Part shown: piece after piece, positions 11,890 to 24,030 of the stretch | Numbering within the stretch: the stretch's first letter is position 1 | How the letters are laid out: every line of letters begins with the position of its first letter | Source of the DNA: Symbiodinium natans | Lineage: Eukaryota > Sar > Dinophyceae > Suessiales > Symbiodiniaceae | NCBI GenBank assembly: GCA_905221605.1 | Contig: CAJNDS010002717.1 | Location: 124,001 to 188,000 of the forward strand | Direction of reading: 5' to 3' | Length of the DNA: 64,000 nucleotides | Notes under the pieces: generated by a model | Databases searched by the model: none | What the model saw: the letters and a program-made list of their open reading frames with translations, nothing else | Told to the model about the DNA's origin: nothing | Translations under genes and position numbers: made by a program

Positions 11890-14430
11890 GTTCGGCAACG
11901 GTCCTCCAGGGAAGTGGATGCCTTTGGCTCCTCGGGCAGCTTGAGAGTCTTGACCATGCCGTGGACCTCAGCACAGTCTCATAGAAGACATGTGAGGTAA
12001 TGAAGACAAGAGTATCTGAGGGTTCAAGCCTGTGCCATGTCTTTCTCTGGCACCCAGTGTAGGTCATGCTCAATGGAGAACCTGGCAGGGATGACTCTAA
12101 AGACCGGCGTAGGCTGTGAGGCGGACATAGAAGCAATGCACGCAGGGAGCCACCCCAGGGTGGCCGCTATTCGGCGCAGCATGTCCAGGTGGTCTTTTCC
12201 AGGGAAAAGCACCTTTGGCAACATCTGAGCAGGACCATCCAAGAGGTCCCAGAGGTCCAGCTTCCAGAATTCAGAAATTCTCACGCGACTCGTGGGTGCT
12301 CTCTGAATGCAGGAAACATCCTTCTGTTTCAGAAACCATACCTCGCGCGCCATGAGCTCAAAGTGGATGCAGCCCACGGACCACAGGTCGACAGCCTGCA
12401 CTACACTTATTTTCTGGCACTATTGCCATGACTGAGCAGTCACACGCTCACAGAACAGCAGTGTGAACATAGTAAACAATCACGTAAAAAGGCGGCACCC
12501 ACACACACACACACACGTCAGCAGTTCAGCATACAAAACCTAGGCACAGATAAAACACATGAATCGAGGCGCAGATGAAGCTGGACACCTGCCAAACATT
12601 CAAGCTCCTGCCGCTACACTCTTCGGGGTATGTGCGCTTGTTTGCCGGCAGCTACTTGGTCTCTAGGTCTACGTTATTCATCGTTTTTCCAAAAACCATT
12701 AACCAAAGTCTCCAGCGTCACCCCGATGGCCACTTCTGGTGCCTCTGCCTCTGCCTGGGCCTAGGAATCCAGGAAGCCTCTTTGAACTGCTAGATTCCAC
12801 ACCGCCTCGAAGTAGCCGGAGGGCAATAACCTTTTTGCAGGCAGAGGGTCACAAGCTGTCACTGTTTCCACACTTCAGATAGCCTCGTTTTGGGAACTGA
12901 GGCTCCGAGCATTAACTCCGGAGCTCTGTACCAGCGTGTTACTACGTAGTCGGTGAGCTCTTCCTGCACGCAGAACCCAAAGCGCGAGTGCTGTAATTTG
13001 TCAGAGTCAAAACTATTTGTTCAAGAGGGCGCCTCCGCATTGGAGCGGCCTCTAGCAAGACCAAAGTCTGCTATTCTCAGGGCACAGTCCTGCCATGAAA
13101 ATCAGAACCACCTCGCTCCAAGCTTGGGCAGTAGGCTCCTTGTTCACAAGGATGTTGCTCGGCTTTAAGTCACGGTGAGCGACTCCAGCAGAATGTAAGT
13201 ACTGCAGCCAGGAACGGATAAGAAGTTGACACTAGAAATGTCTGAAGAGGTTTTCAGGCGGCTCAAGAGCACCTTCAGCCCTCGGAGGATCTGGCAGATG
13301 AACGCCTGAGGCACTCAGGGCAGATCAGCCCCCGGATATTGAAGCACGCCACGTCGCCTGCGTGTGAGACTCCGAGAGCTTCATCTTGGAGTAGATGACC
13401 TTCGCAGCTATCTGCAGCCAGACCAAAAAGCGATATTGCTGCATAGAATTTTGAGTTGAGCTTGGGAAGTCTGGACAGACTGTTTCACAAAGAGAAGAAA
13501 AAACAGCAAGACAGGGAGTCTGAAAACCTTCGAATGGATGGAAGCCACCGGAGAAGAGACATTTGGAGACTTCAGTTTTCAGAAAGCCCCGATGTGGATA
13601 AACCCCCCGTGCATGGGCTGCTGCTTCTGGTAGCAATGGATGCGCTCGGAGCATGTCGAGGCACGTCCCTTTGTTTGGACCCCGGCACGATGTAAATCAA
13701 GGTGCAGGTAAGGCCTCAAGCAGAATGGTGCAGCCATCCATGATCAACGAAACAGGCCTCTGAAATTGAAACGCCTGAGGGGCGGGCATAACGATATACA
13801 CATCTTCAAAATCAGGATGTGGCACAGGTAGCAGGTCCACCAACTGCGAGGTCTTGTAGGAGCTGAGGATTGAAGACACCCACGACTCGCACGACTGATT
13901 AAGCCCTCCTTCAAGAGGTTCTCGTGCCGCAGGGCAGCAAGCAGCCGTATCCTGAGAGGGCAAATCGCTTTGATACGAAGGGGCTCCTGCTCTCAACACG
14001 GCGACTCTCTGAAGGAAGGCGCTGTTACAGGTTGCTACTTTTGCTTCGGCTCCCGGCTCCCGCAGAATCCTTTTGCCGCAAAGTGGGTCCTTCAGAGTTG
14101 CTCTCCGAGCCACGGAGTGCTACGCGTGTGCTCCGGCTCTGCATCCCACAGCTCGCACCCCCACACAATGGGGATATGCGCAGTGATGGATCCTTCGTGA
14201 AGTTCCGGATCAGCTTAACCGCAACCTGTCTCGTGCCGGACGATCATCATCATCATCATCCGGAGAAAACGCTGTGCAACGAAAGGGCCTGTGATCCATT
14301 GGTTGTATCCTCACAAAGGTACACCTGACACAACTGTCTCATGCTGGCTCCCACGCTCTTGAAACCGTGCTGCAATTTAAGACCAGCAGAACTGGCGCCT
14401 CGCCATAGGCGCCGCTTCCTAGTCTCTGGC
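11890..14430 (-). CDS. MAP-kinase-type Ser/Thr protein kinase, multi-exon
   Basis: Transfers ATP phosphate to Ser/Thr in CMGC/MAPK signalling. Exons in order: Gly-loop LGSGAYGE (ends 14399); VYLCEDTTNGSQ (14324-14289); VAVKLIRNFTK with the ATP-binding Lys (14225-14193); DPLCGKRILRE (14089-14058) joined to VAVLRA (from 14006); LVDLLPVPHPDFEDVYIVM (from 13843); VIYSKMKLSESHTQ (13411-13358); AFICQILRGLK (13305-13273); YLHSAG then HRDLKPSNILVNK (13201-13139); DFGLAR (13089-13033); EELTDYVVTRWYRAPELM (from 12963); VDLWSVGC (12395-12342); VLFPGKDHLDMLRRIAATL (12212-12154); EHDLHWVPEK (12081-12030); a leucine/lysine-rich piece from 11966. The activation loop is TDY. Donors are GC, GA and GT. The N-terminus, the short exon after YIVM and the C-terminal tail were not found. 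An in-frame TGA lies only inside the inferred intron 13032-12964, so a pseudogene is not required. Confidence 0.88.
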
Positions 14431-14439
14431 CCGCCGTCC

Positions 14440-17400
14440 TCAAACGGCAAAAGTGCAAAGCTGAAAGGATCTGAACTCCAGGCTTACGAATCAATTTTCA
14501 ATCATTTTCAGGAAGTGGCAGGTGCGGAGGGAGCTCGAAGCCGCTGCTGTGAGGCTGCTCCTGTGCTTCGCTCCCTTAGGCGGTTGACTCCGGTTGACTC
14601 TAAGCACCAGTGACTTGAAATCTTTGGGAGTTCCTTTTGTAATCCCTAGGCCGGACTCCAGGACTTTCCCAAAACCCCCAAGCCTCGGAGGTGACCTCGG
14701 CGCTGGCCCTGCAGCGAATGCGACGAGATGCGAAGCTTATGCGAGGAGATGCGAAGGCCGTCTCTCTCTCGAGTGGTAAGCGCAAGGCACGTCACCTGCC
14801 ATGCGGAGATCTTCCGGGCCTGAGCTTGGCTGTGCTTGCCTGACACATGACCCCACATGCTGCAAACCTCCATTCAGCAGCTGATGGCCGAGCCTGCTGC
14901 TTGTTGGCCGCAGGCGTCAGGAGGCGTTAGGATAAGCGAGGTTCGCGGGATGCGCCGGGGGGCACGTGCGCTCTTTTGAGTTGAAACCCCCAGAGTTGCG
15001 ACTAAGCCACTATGCTTGCGGATGGCCGGCGGCGTCCAAAAGCGCGGCTTCAAGTCACAAGTTGACAAGTGCATGCATGTCATCGCATGTCCATGCAATG
15101 CAGTCCATGTCTGTTCATACAGCAATGTCGACTCTACACACATGTAACATTGGCAGTGGTGTGCTGCATTGGTCGAGGTGTGGGGATGTCGAGGGGCAAT
15201 GGGGTCTGCCTAGACTTGCCGAACTTCAGGCGCATTTAGCATCAGCTGCGGCATCAGATTGCATGACCACCCTGTAATGTAAAACCTTCAATGACTCAAT
15301 GCCTTTGCTTTCGCGCGCCTCGAGCTTCGACACGGCGGGCGGGTTCACACTGATCGGCAACCGCTCGCCCTGCAAGCTTGAGGCTTTCGTGCCCTCTCAG
15401 CTCTCTCAGCTCTCTCAGCTCTCCCACTGCTGTCTGCTCAATGGTTGGCCCAATCTGGTGTCTTTGCGTCTTTGGATGGCTTCGGGCCAAAGATGCCTCG
15501 ATCAGCACGTGCGAAGCACGGCGAAGAGCCTGGGCATGTGCGCAGTGCCGTTGGCTGATGTTTCTCGGAGCTAACCCCCTTTGGCGATGGCCTCGGAAAC
15601 CGGTGTGCCCACGGCCACCTTCTCTTCGTTCGCATCGTAGAGGGCAACCTGGCACAGAACTGTCGTCGCAGCTTTTCCAGGGAGTCAGCAGTCCCTGAGA
15701 GTCCCTGAGAACCGTGCAGACACAGAACTGGCAGACTGCGTGCCAGCGCCAGCCTGACGAATCTCAGATTCTTACGATACATGTAGTGCAACTGAAGCAA
15801 CTACTGGCACCACAACTAGCCCCCTTATTGTTAGACCATCCCATCTCAAAAAGATATGATGAGATGGATGGCACTTGGGATTGAGCATTTGGGACGTACT
15901 TAAAACCCTTCTGAAGCTGCAGCCTCAGCTGATGCCGCTTGCTGAGTCTTCTTCTGCTTCTGCTGGCTCTCCTGGTTGGCTTCATTGTCTGCCCCGCAAT
16001 TTGCAGGCGGTTCGACAAGATCGCTCGTGCCCCCAGACCTTCTTGGCCTTCTTCTTGTCCTCACACACGGGGGGGGGGGAGTGGGGAAGGATAAGCCGAG
16101 ACTTGAAGGAAGTGCAGTACAGCGCAAGCGCATCTTGTGCGCACACTTCTTGGCCCGCTGCCGGGCCGCCAAGAAGACGATTCGCTTGCTTGCTGCAGCC
16201 TTTTGGAGCAGCAGCGTAGGGGTGGAGAGTAGCAGATGATTTCCGAGTCATCCAAGGGCGACAAGGCTACAGCAGCAATGACGAACCCCTCTGTCTCATA
16301 CAATCTCAGGCGAGACAGCCCCTATTAGCCCTACTACTTGTAGGTCATGGAACATGAAAGAAGCCAGTCTTTGGAGTCTGAGGCATATGCTCAAGGCTAA
16401 TCGCTGCAGAAAGCGTTCGACAGGTTCCTGCGCCCACTGAGTCACCGAGCTCAAGAAAAGCGTACTCCGAGAAGAAATGGAGGAATCAGGGTCTGCTTTG
16501 TCTTGTGCTCAGAGATACAGTATTCTAAGGCTTCTAAGGCTTCCATCGGACCACAGCACAACACAGTTCCACCTCGCGCGAGCGCAGTAAGTTGAGCTCG
16601 GCGCCTCTCCACAGGACCTGGCAGCACCTACTGATTCGTGAATGAACACCCTATGGAGTGGATGCAAAACGCATCAACACGCCTTCAGAGGGGACAACAA
16701 GGAGTAGAATTTTGACTCTCACTGCTAGCCATCGGAACAATCCATCCTTTCGGGATCTGCACGTGTTCCCTCGATTGTGCTCGCAATGATCCACTAAAGA
16801 ACATGACAATTGAAATTGTGACACCTGTATGCAGCTAGTCGTATCAGTAGCCGCAGCCCACTGGCCACTTCCACGAGAGCACCCCTTCCAAACATACTTG
16901 CTAAGGCGCGCAGCTCTTGCAATTCGCGACCCAGAAATCTGCTGGAAAGCAATGACACTGTCAACATGCTGTCTGCACTGCTTGCACCATCAACCATGAG
17001 ATGTCCTGCTCAAGTCACACTCTTACTTCCCTGCCTGAACGGCGACGTTCGGCTCATTGTCCAAGAGCCGAACAGTGGCCTCCGCTGGGCTGTTTTAACG
17101 GCTGGAGAATGCTTGGAGATTTGCTGGAGACCTGGAGGAAACGGGGGAGAAATGGGGAGAAGGGGCCTGTTAAACTCATCGCGGAGAGTAGAGTGGATCG
17201 TCCTTTTGCTCACCTTGTACAGCACGCTGTCAGCCTTTCTCACTATCTCGCGCAAGACTGCTGTCACCACCACGGCCAGGATGGCCGCAGGTGACAAGAA
17301 AGGGCGCTCAAACTCGCAACCTCTTTATTTGCTTTTGCTGAGATACTCTGATCAGAAGCAAATTGAACGCCTCTCATTTGCATGGTCAGAGTTTCGCCAT

Positions 17401-17900
17401 CGTGAAGCCTAGATGGGCCGACTTGCCTGCACTGCAAGATGTTTATCATGAGTCATATACTTCTGTTCTGTGTGAGAGGTGAGCCGGCAAACGGCAAAGG
17501 CGAAACGTACAGGGAACAGCAACAACACTCTTGAGCAAGTTCAAACATGGTGGCGGGCGCCTGCTGTGGGGAAACATGGCTTTAATAAGAACAGCTGTGG
17601 GGATGTTGTGGGGTATGGAGGGTACCGATGCCCTGGACCCGCAGGACCCTCAAGCACTGGCGGAGAGGCGGCCTCCATCAGTGCTGCGCGATGCAGCAAG
17701 CAGCGTCGCACGCCTCGAAAAATGTCCAGTAAGTCCAGTGTAACGACTGACTTACACCCGAAGGAATGCACCTTAGAATTCTGTTGACGCGCGCACCTTG
17801 GCGCGGGACGCGCGCCACCCGTCCGAAAGTTGACAAGGTCGAATGGCAAAGTGGAAGACAGAGAGAATTTGACTGCAGAGTCCGGATGCTGCCGTGCACT
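14440..17900. other. Stretch with scattered weak coding traces only
   Basis: Two minus-strand traces look protein-like but lack family resemblance: a lysine-rich piece reading SKRIVFLAARQRAKK near 16140-16200 with EDKKKAKKVWGHE near 16030-16070 and a Q/A-rich piece near 15910-16010, and a hydrophobic segment reading AAILAVVVTAVLREIVRKA at about 17230-17290. These could be exons of one or two genes. Nothing else of note apart from a short G run at 16069-16079. Confidence 0.3.
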
Positions 17901-17959
17901 GCGAGGCTGGTTAGTAACTAGTACGTATCCTGGCTTGTGGATATAGACATTTGACAATT

Positions 17960-19723
17960 CGCGTGTGTTGAGGGGGGGTACAGGGGAAACGAAGGTTGGG
18001 TGGACATGGATCACGTGTGTCGGCTGCGGCGCACTCAGCTCATGGCATCTGCTGCCTGCTTTGGCCCCACAAGAAGGGAAGCAACTGCACAGCAACATCT
18101 CCTTTTTGCTTGTGATACAAGGCCACCAGAGCTTGTTCGCACAGTTCGGCGAACGGACAAGCACTCGGTGGGGGACATATCTTGAATGACTTTGGGGCTG
18201 AGCTGCTTAACGATCTGAGGGTTACGTATCCTTCGCAGAAGTAAAGTTTCAAGCCCCAAGTGAAACCGCGCAGACGCTCCATCGAGCACAAAGCAGAAAC
18301 ACACCACCTTCAAGCACACCAATTTTTTGCCCTAGATTCCCCAGCTTCTAACACCTGATGGCACAAGTCACACGCCCTCTCCAAGGAGAAAACTAGGGAC
18401 TCTGGCCAACTGGTGCTTAATTACTTATGGCGCGTGCAGCTGTTCTTTGAAAGAACAGTGAAATGTCACCACTGCCAGGCCTCAAGCGACAGCGACCCTT
18501 TGCTGTCACCAGTGCAGGTCAGCATGCTGAGCCCAGCGACGCTTCGCGCGCAGCGGCTAGCCTTCGCCATGAGTCCTCCAAGCAGGGGCCAGGTGGCCAG
18601 GTGCAATCCGTGAAAACGCGGAAGCTGCTTGCTGCTTGCCGCATGCCGTTTCGCTGAATGTGCGCAGGCGGGCTTCTGCCCGCTGAAGTGAACAGCACAC
18701 AGCTCAAACCTGCAGCCCAGGTCCTGGCACTGGTACTCATATGGCTGGTGAACGGTACAGATAAGGAAGCATTGACGGATCAACCTGAGGACGATGGCAA
18801 GCGGCGACGCAAGCAGGCTTTGGACGTTTTTTGAGAGCTCCGCCGGCTTGTGGAGCCGATTTTGCGTGTCAGAGGAGGCCGTGATAACAGGAACCGGGCA
18901 TGGGCCTCGGATAGATGCTGAAGTTGAGTGCGGCTGACATAACCACAGCGTCCAGCCTTCCAGCCGCATGTGGTCCACCTTCGGGATGTTGGGCTTTGAT
19001 CCACCAGTTGCAGCTTTTTAGGCATTCTGAAAGATTGCGGAATCACATCGCTTCTCTGATGTCGCATCATCTGAGCGCGGGTCTAAAGGTACGTCCACCG
19101 CCTGAGTTGAACGTACCTGTCAAGGTGTCGTTTACGCTGAAGCTGAAGATGCATTCTTTCACGAAGCAGAGCGAGCAGGAACGAGCAGGCCTTTTCTATG
19201 ATCTTCTGGACAGAGTCCTTGGAGTGAATGGCCCGGAACTTGGGGTTCTGTTCCATCACCACCTCATCCAAAAAAGACCCTCCAACAAGACTGCTACATG
19301 AATGCCACCCTTGCTCTCTCTCTCTCTTTCTCTCTGTCGCGCCTCTGCCAGGTCCTTGACGTCTGGGTCCACGGCGGGCCGGTCCTGGCAGAGGCTTTGC
19401 GCTGCTTGCGAAGGCGTCACGTCGCGTTTTCTTGGCGATCTTCTGTTGGCAAAGCGCGCCTCCCCAGCTACAGTCGAGCTGTCCTCAGCACTCAGCACTC
19501 TGTTCCCCAAAGGAGGTCAGTCTCTTGCACTGTCCAAGAGAGCCACCCATTCCTTTTGGGCATTCTCCCGGGCTTCTTTATTCCTCCAGCTAAAAGGCGG
19601 GCCCTCAAGTGACTCGGTGCCCCTTCCTGTCTCAATTCTGTGCCTCGACCGTCTGCTGGATGCCACGCTGTACTCACTGCGAAGGTCCCCCAACAGGCTC
19701 TGCCCATCGACACCGTCCTCCAA
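17960..19723 (-). CDS. Unidentified multi-exon gene
   Basis: Several consecutive minus-strand segments have protein-like composition and plausible splice borders. The first (19723-19520) reads DGVDGQSLLGDLRSEYSV and ends in WVALLDSARD. The next (about 19258-19104) reads DEVVMEQNPKFRAIHSKDSV then KIIEKACSFLLALLRERMHL, ending at a GTACG donor. A third (about 18900-18640) contains KNVQSLLASPLAIVLRLIRQ and a Cys/His-containing stretch (CQDLGCRFELCAVHF). A fourth (about 18260-18040) reads RNPQIVKQLSPKVIQDM and then CEQALVALYHKQKGDVAVQL. I recognise no family. The pieces may belong to more than one gene; order and joins are inferred only from strand and spacing. Confidence 0.4.
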
Positions 19724-20239
19724 TGCTAGAATGATTGCAGAGGACCTTACGAGAACAGATGTATGGGTTCAAAGATTGGGCGACGGTTCTGCATTCTGCG
19801 AAAGCGAGCACAAAACCAAACAGGACACAGGGACAGGCAGTTGTCTCAAGGCACTTAAGTACACGTTAACTTCAAGTGCCCAGGCTTCCGATATCCGGTC
19901 GGAAGGACACCTCGACCATTCAGACATCCGTACACGCAGGTTAGCATCAAACAGTGCTCTAGAAATTTCGCTCTGGGCCCGAAAGGCCCCTGAATCGATC
20001 CTGAACCCTAAACTTCCGGGACCAGGGTTCTATTTCTTCTGGAACTTGTGGCCGCGTTGTCCCCAAACCCCAGCCCGAGCCGTCGGCTGCTGTATGCTTG
20101 ACCTATCTAACCTTCACAGCCAATGCCTGCTGCAAAACCATGCCCCTAGGCCAAGGACCACATGGGATGCAGGCTCAAGGCTCACCATGCCTCCAACTTT
20201 GAGCTTCCAGCTGCTGTGCTTTCCTGGCAACGCGAAGGT

Positions 20240-20640
20240 TGAGGGTTGCTGCTGCTGATGTCGTCGTTGTTGGCACTGTTGCTGTTGTTGATGCGGCTGC
20301 TGCTATTCTTATTATTTCTCCGGTCGTTGCGGGTCTTCTTGCTGCCGCCGCCGACGCCGCCGCTGCTGCTGCTTGTCTTATTCTTTTTGGTACGGATGCT
20401 GCTGTTGATGCTTTGGTTGTTGCTAGTATGGCTGTTGTGAGTGTTGTTTATGTTCGTGTTGTAACAACACGAACATAAACAACACTAAGTTGTTGTTGGT
20501 GGTGATACGTGGTGGTCTTGTTGCTCGTGCTGGTGCTCTTGTCGTTCTTCTTGTTGTTCTTATCGTTGTACTTGTTGTTTGTTTGTTGTTCTTGTTGTTG
20601 CGCTCCTGTTCTTGTCCGTGTCCTTGTTGAGCCTTGTTGT
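20240..20640 (+). repeat. GTT/GCT-rich low-complexity region
   Basis: Irregular trinucleotide-like DNA rich in TTG, GCT and TTC. Frames across it give Val/Ala or Leu-rich artefacts. It contains the perfect palindrome at 20440-20486 and is followed by three copies of a telomere-like CCCTACA unit near 20680-20702. Confidence 0.8.
20440..20486. repeat. Perfect inverted repeat, 23-bp arms, 1-nt spacer
   Basis: The left arm 20440-20462 (AGTGTTGTTTATG... ending GTTGT) is matched base for base by the reverse complement at 20464-20486, with one A between them. It could extrude as a cruciform or fold as a hairpin if transcribed. Confidence 0.97.
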
Positions 20641-20974
20641 TGACTTCCAGAACCTTTCCTCAGAAAAAGAACAACGAACCCTACACCCTACACCCTACAC
20701 CCATACTTAAGTCCCTGTTTGCCTTGGGCACGGCTTGATGTGGGCGAGTTTCGGTTTCGGCTTCGGGCTTTAGGATTTCAGGTTTTTGGGGTTTAGGGCG
20801 TCGAAAAAGCAGATGAAGCTCGAGGCCGAAGACTGACAGCACCACACCGCGCCTCGTACTCATCGTCCACGTCTAGGCTCGCATTGAAGCTTGCAAGGAG
20901 CTCATCCTTGAACCTGATCATGGAAACTTACCAAGCGTCGCAGCGCGGACATTCAAGATTACTTGGCCGGAGGA

Positions 20975-21620
20975 CGCTTCTTGCTCTTTCTTCAACTTTC
21001 CGGTGCGATCTTTGAGCGCCTTGGCATGGGTCAAGCGTGGTGGTTCCGGCAAGTGCTGATTTTCAAATAACGGAGCACCGCAAGTGGCACGTGAGACCCT
21101 TGGCATTGACACAGGGCTCCGGCACCCAAGGCTTGCCGAAACTCCAGATCTCCAACCTTGGCACAGCTGACGCGTGACATGCACGAGCCTGACCAGTTCT
21201 CAATAAACGGACCTGCAGTGTCACTCCAAGCTCGTTTCATGCTGTGCAAGGATCTTCAAGATTGCTCTTGAATTTGATCCGGTCGGACAGCTACGTGGCA
21301 AGTGCTATCGACATTCCACTGCAGGGCGCCAGCATATTTGTCGAAGTTTAACCCCTCCACGAAGTTAATGAGGTCGTCGGCTTCCTCTTCCTCAAATTTG
21401 TCTTTTTCCTGAAGAGCGCTAGGGCCAGGGAAGCTCAGGAAGCTCTGCAGGGGCCACGCATCGACAGCACCTGCGCAGTCATGGCCCAAAGCGGCTTCGC
21501 GGCCTGCGCCTGACAAGTGGCCGAGTGAGTCTCTATGACGTTTGCATCGCAGGTGCTTTGAATGAGCTCCACCACATGTGCTCCGCCTTGACGGGAACCT
21601 GGCCCGTGTTGCCCTCGACG
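20975..21620 (-). CDS. Coiled-coil protein, possibly flagella-associated
   Basis: Minus-strand exons: one reading HVVELIQSTCDANVIETHSA (about 21575-21510) with a following AQAAKPLWAMTAQ piece; then 21408-21328, exactly 27 codons, EKDKFEEEEADDLINF and VEGLNFDKYAG, bounded by a CAG acceptor and a GC donor; then from 21156, VGDLEFRQALGA, after a 171-nt intron; then from 21019, ALKDRTGKLKKEQEAS. The acidic helix, the NFDKY motif, the DLEFRQAL segment and the basic coiled coil follow one another as in axonemal coiled-coil proteins; this last point is a resemblance, not a family assignment. Start and end of the gene were not located. Confidence 0.55.
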
Positions 21621-21949
21621 GCAGCCACAGCGGCATGCGCAATCTGTGAGATTGTGGGCCTGGGGCTGCCAGCGCGTCTCCCTGTCTAGAGTCATTTCAG
21701 AGGATCTGTTCGCTCTGCCGAATCCATACAGCACAGGGCCGCGCTGTGCAGCTGCTGCCGCCTTGGCCTGCGCTGGGGACTGAGAAAAAGGGTAGAAAAA
21801 AGTGGGGCTTGGTCTTCTTGTTTGACATTCTCGGGTGTTATTTTATGGGTCTCGCCCCCCCCCGAAGGCTTGAGGTTTTCACATTGCCAGGTTCCTCGTC
21901 TCGGGGACCCCCTTCTTGATTTCAGGGCTGTTAACTTCATTCTACTTAG

Positions 21950-22275
21950 CCCGGGCAGCCTCGGCCTTCGGGGGGAGGGGTAGGGTGAGAGTGGTGGGAT
22001 GCTGGGAACCGCGGGTTATGACGGGACTATAGGTACTGGCGGGAATGGTTGGTAATTGTGGGTAATGGTGGGTATGAGGTAGTGGTGGGGAAGTGGCAGG
22101 CGGCGGGAGTGGTATTGTTGGGAATGGTGGGTCGCTGAAGAATCCCGCAGAATCAACATCGAAATCCCGCGCGAGTCCCTCGTCCGGACAGTGGAGAAGA
22201 ACGAAAATCATCGCCACAATAAGAATTAGTATTATGAGTTGATTTGGCATGCAGACTCTGGAAAAGTCTTTATTA
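21950..22275. other. G-rich intergenic stretch
   Basis: The plus strand carries degenerate GGTGGGNATGGTGGG-like runs (22030-22130) next to the satellite. No coding signal is seen. Confidence 0.4.
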
Positions 22276-22289
22276 TTATTTCTGTGATT

Positions 22290-24030
22290 TAGGCCGTGAT
22301 TGGGGCTGTGAGGTGGTGTGTGAATGTTCTGCGATGGATTGCACAAGCTGTGATTTTCCTGTGATGTTCCTGCGATTTTCCTGTGAGTTGCTTGTCGTTG
22401 TCCTGTGATTTTCTTGTGATCTCCGTGCGACTTTCCTGTGATTTTCCTGTGAATGTTCTGTCACTGTGATGTTCCTGCGATTGCCCTGTGATTGCTCTGT
22501 GATCTTCCTGTGATTTTCATGTGTTTCTTCTGCGTGTTCTATGATTTTTCCTTTGGTTGCGAAAGAGAAGGTGCAACTCCTGTATCACAGCCCGACTCAC
22601 GGCCCGCCTGGGTCACAGCCCAAATCGCAGCCCAAATCGCAGCGCGAATCACAGCCCAAATCACAGCCCGAATCACAGCCCAAATCACAGCCCGAATCAC
22701 AGCCCAAATCACAACCGGAAATCACAGGATTTACAAGGGGGAGGGTGCGATTTGGGCTGTGATTCGGGCTGTGATTTGGGCTGTGATTCGGGGCTGTGGT
22801 TTGGGCTGCGGTTCGGGCTGTGATTCGGGCTGTGATTCGGGGTTGTGATTCCGAGGCCGCAGCCCAAATCACAGCCCGAATCACAGCCCAAATCACAGCC
22901 CGAGTCACAGCCCAAATCACAACCGGAAATCACAGGATTTACAAGGTGGAGGCTGCAATTTGGGCTGTGATTCGGGCTGTGATTTGGGCTGTGATTTGGG
23001 GCTGTGGTTGGGGCTGTGGTTTGGGCTGTGATTCGGGCTGTGATTCGGGGTTGTGATTCCGAGGCCGCAGCCCAAATCACAGCCCGAATCACAGCCCAAA
23101 TCACAGCCCGAGTCACAGCCCAAATCACAACCGGAAATCACAGGATTTACAAGGTGGAGGCTGCAATTTGGGCTGTGATTCGGGCTGTGATTTGGGCTGT
23201 GATTTGGGGCTGTGGTTGGGGCTGTGGTTTGGGCTGTGATTCGCGCTGTGATTCGGGGTTGTGATTCCGAGGCCGCAGCCCAAATCACAGCCCGAATCAC
23301 AGCCCAAATCACAGCCCGAATCACAGCACAACCGGAAATCACAGGATGTACAAGGGGGAGGCTGCGATTTGGGCTGTGATTCGGGCTGTGATTTGGGCTG
23401 TGATTTGGGGCTGTGGTTTGGGCTGTGGTTCGGGCTGTGATTCGCGCTGTGATTCGGGCTGTGATTCGGGGCTGCGATTCTCAGGCCGCAGCCTAAATCA
23501 CAGCCCGAATCACAGCCCAAATCACAACCGGAAATCACAGGATTTACAAGGGGGAGGCTGCGATTTGGGCTGTGATTCGGGCTGTGATTTGGGCTGTGAT
23601 TCGGGCTGTGATTTGGTCTGTGGTTTGGGCTGTGGTTCGGGCTGTGATTCGGGCTGTGATTCGGGGCTGTGATTCTCAGGCCGCAGCCTAAATCACAGCC
23701 CGAATCACAGCCCAAATCACAGCCGGAAATCACAGGACTTGATTTGGGCTGTGACTCGGGCTGTGACGGCTGTGATCCAGGCTATGTACAGTCACAGAAA
23801 TGGTCTACACAAAACGATCTACAACGTGAAGTCTAGAGTCTAGAGTTTCTGCTGCAGAGAATCACAGGATAATCACAGAATAATCACAGGAGAATCACAT
23901 GAGAATCACAGGAACATCGCAAGAACGTCACATACAAATTACAGAACAATCACAGCGTAATCACAGAGGGGTCAGCCGCTCACAGAAAAATCGCAAAAGA
24001 CTTCACAGACTGAATCACACCAAGAATCAC
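22290..24030. repeat. Higher-order palindromic satellite built on GTGATT/AATCAC
   Basis: The core 22600-23760 alternates blocks of CAGCCCAAATCA / CAGCCCGAATCA (12-bp unit) with blocks of the complementary GGCTGTGATTTG / GGCTGTGATTCG, so each unit contains both orientations. The marker GGAAATCACAGGA recurs at 22717, 22925, 23133, 23334, 23530 and 23725, giving periods of 208, 208, 201, 196 and 195 bp. Left flank 22330-22520 holds degenerate CCTGTGATTTT units and right flank 23855-24020 holds AATCACAGGA units in the opposite sense, so the whole array is roughly inversely symmetric. Open frames of up to 202 codons across it (Ile-Thr-Ala-Arg or Cys-Asp-Ser-Gly repeats) are by-products of the 12-bp period. 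Confidence 0.95.

Noticed and set aside
11767..12000. Plus-strand frame reading LLEMMQVHPSD, resembling a kinase C-lobe motif
   Set aside because: The kinase gene is on the minus strand and this frame is on the plus strand with no other kinase motif; judged coincidental.
19302..20258. 318-codon plus-strand ORF
   Set aside because: It overlaps minus-strand segments with better protein-like composition and splice borders, begins in a CT-repeat and contains no domain.
22492..23733. Long ORFs (up to 202 codons) with Ile-Thr-Ala-Arg or Cys-Asp-Ser-Gly repeats
   Set aside because: They follow from the 12-bp satellite period, occur on both strands and in several frames, and have no non-repetitive coding context.
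22290..24030. CRISPR array
   Set aside because: Repeats alternate orientation and there are no unique spacers of constant length; it is a satellite.
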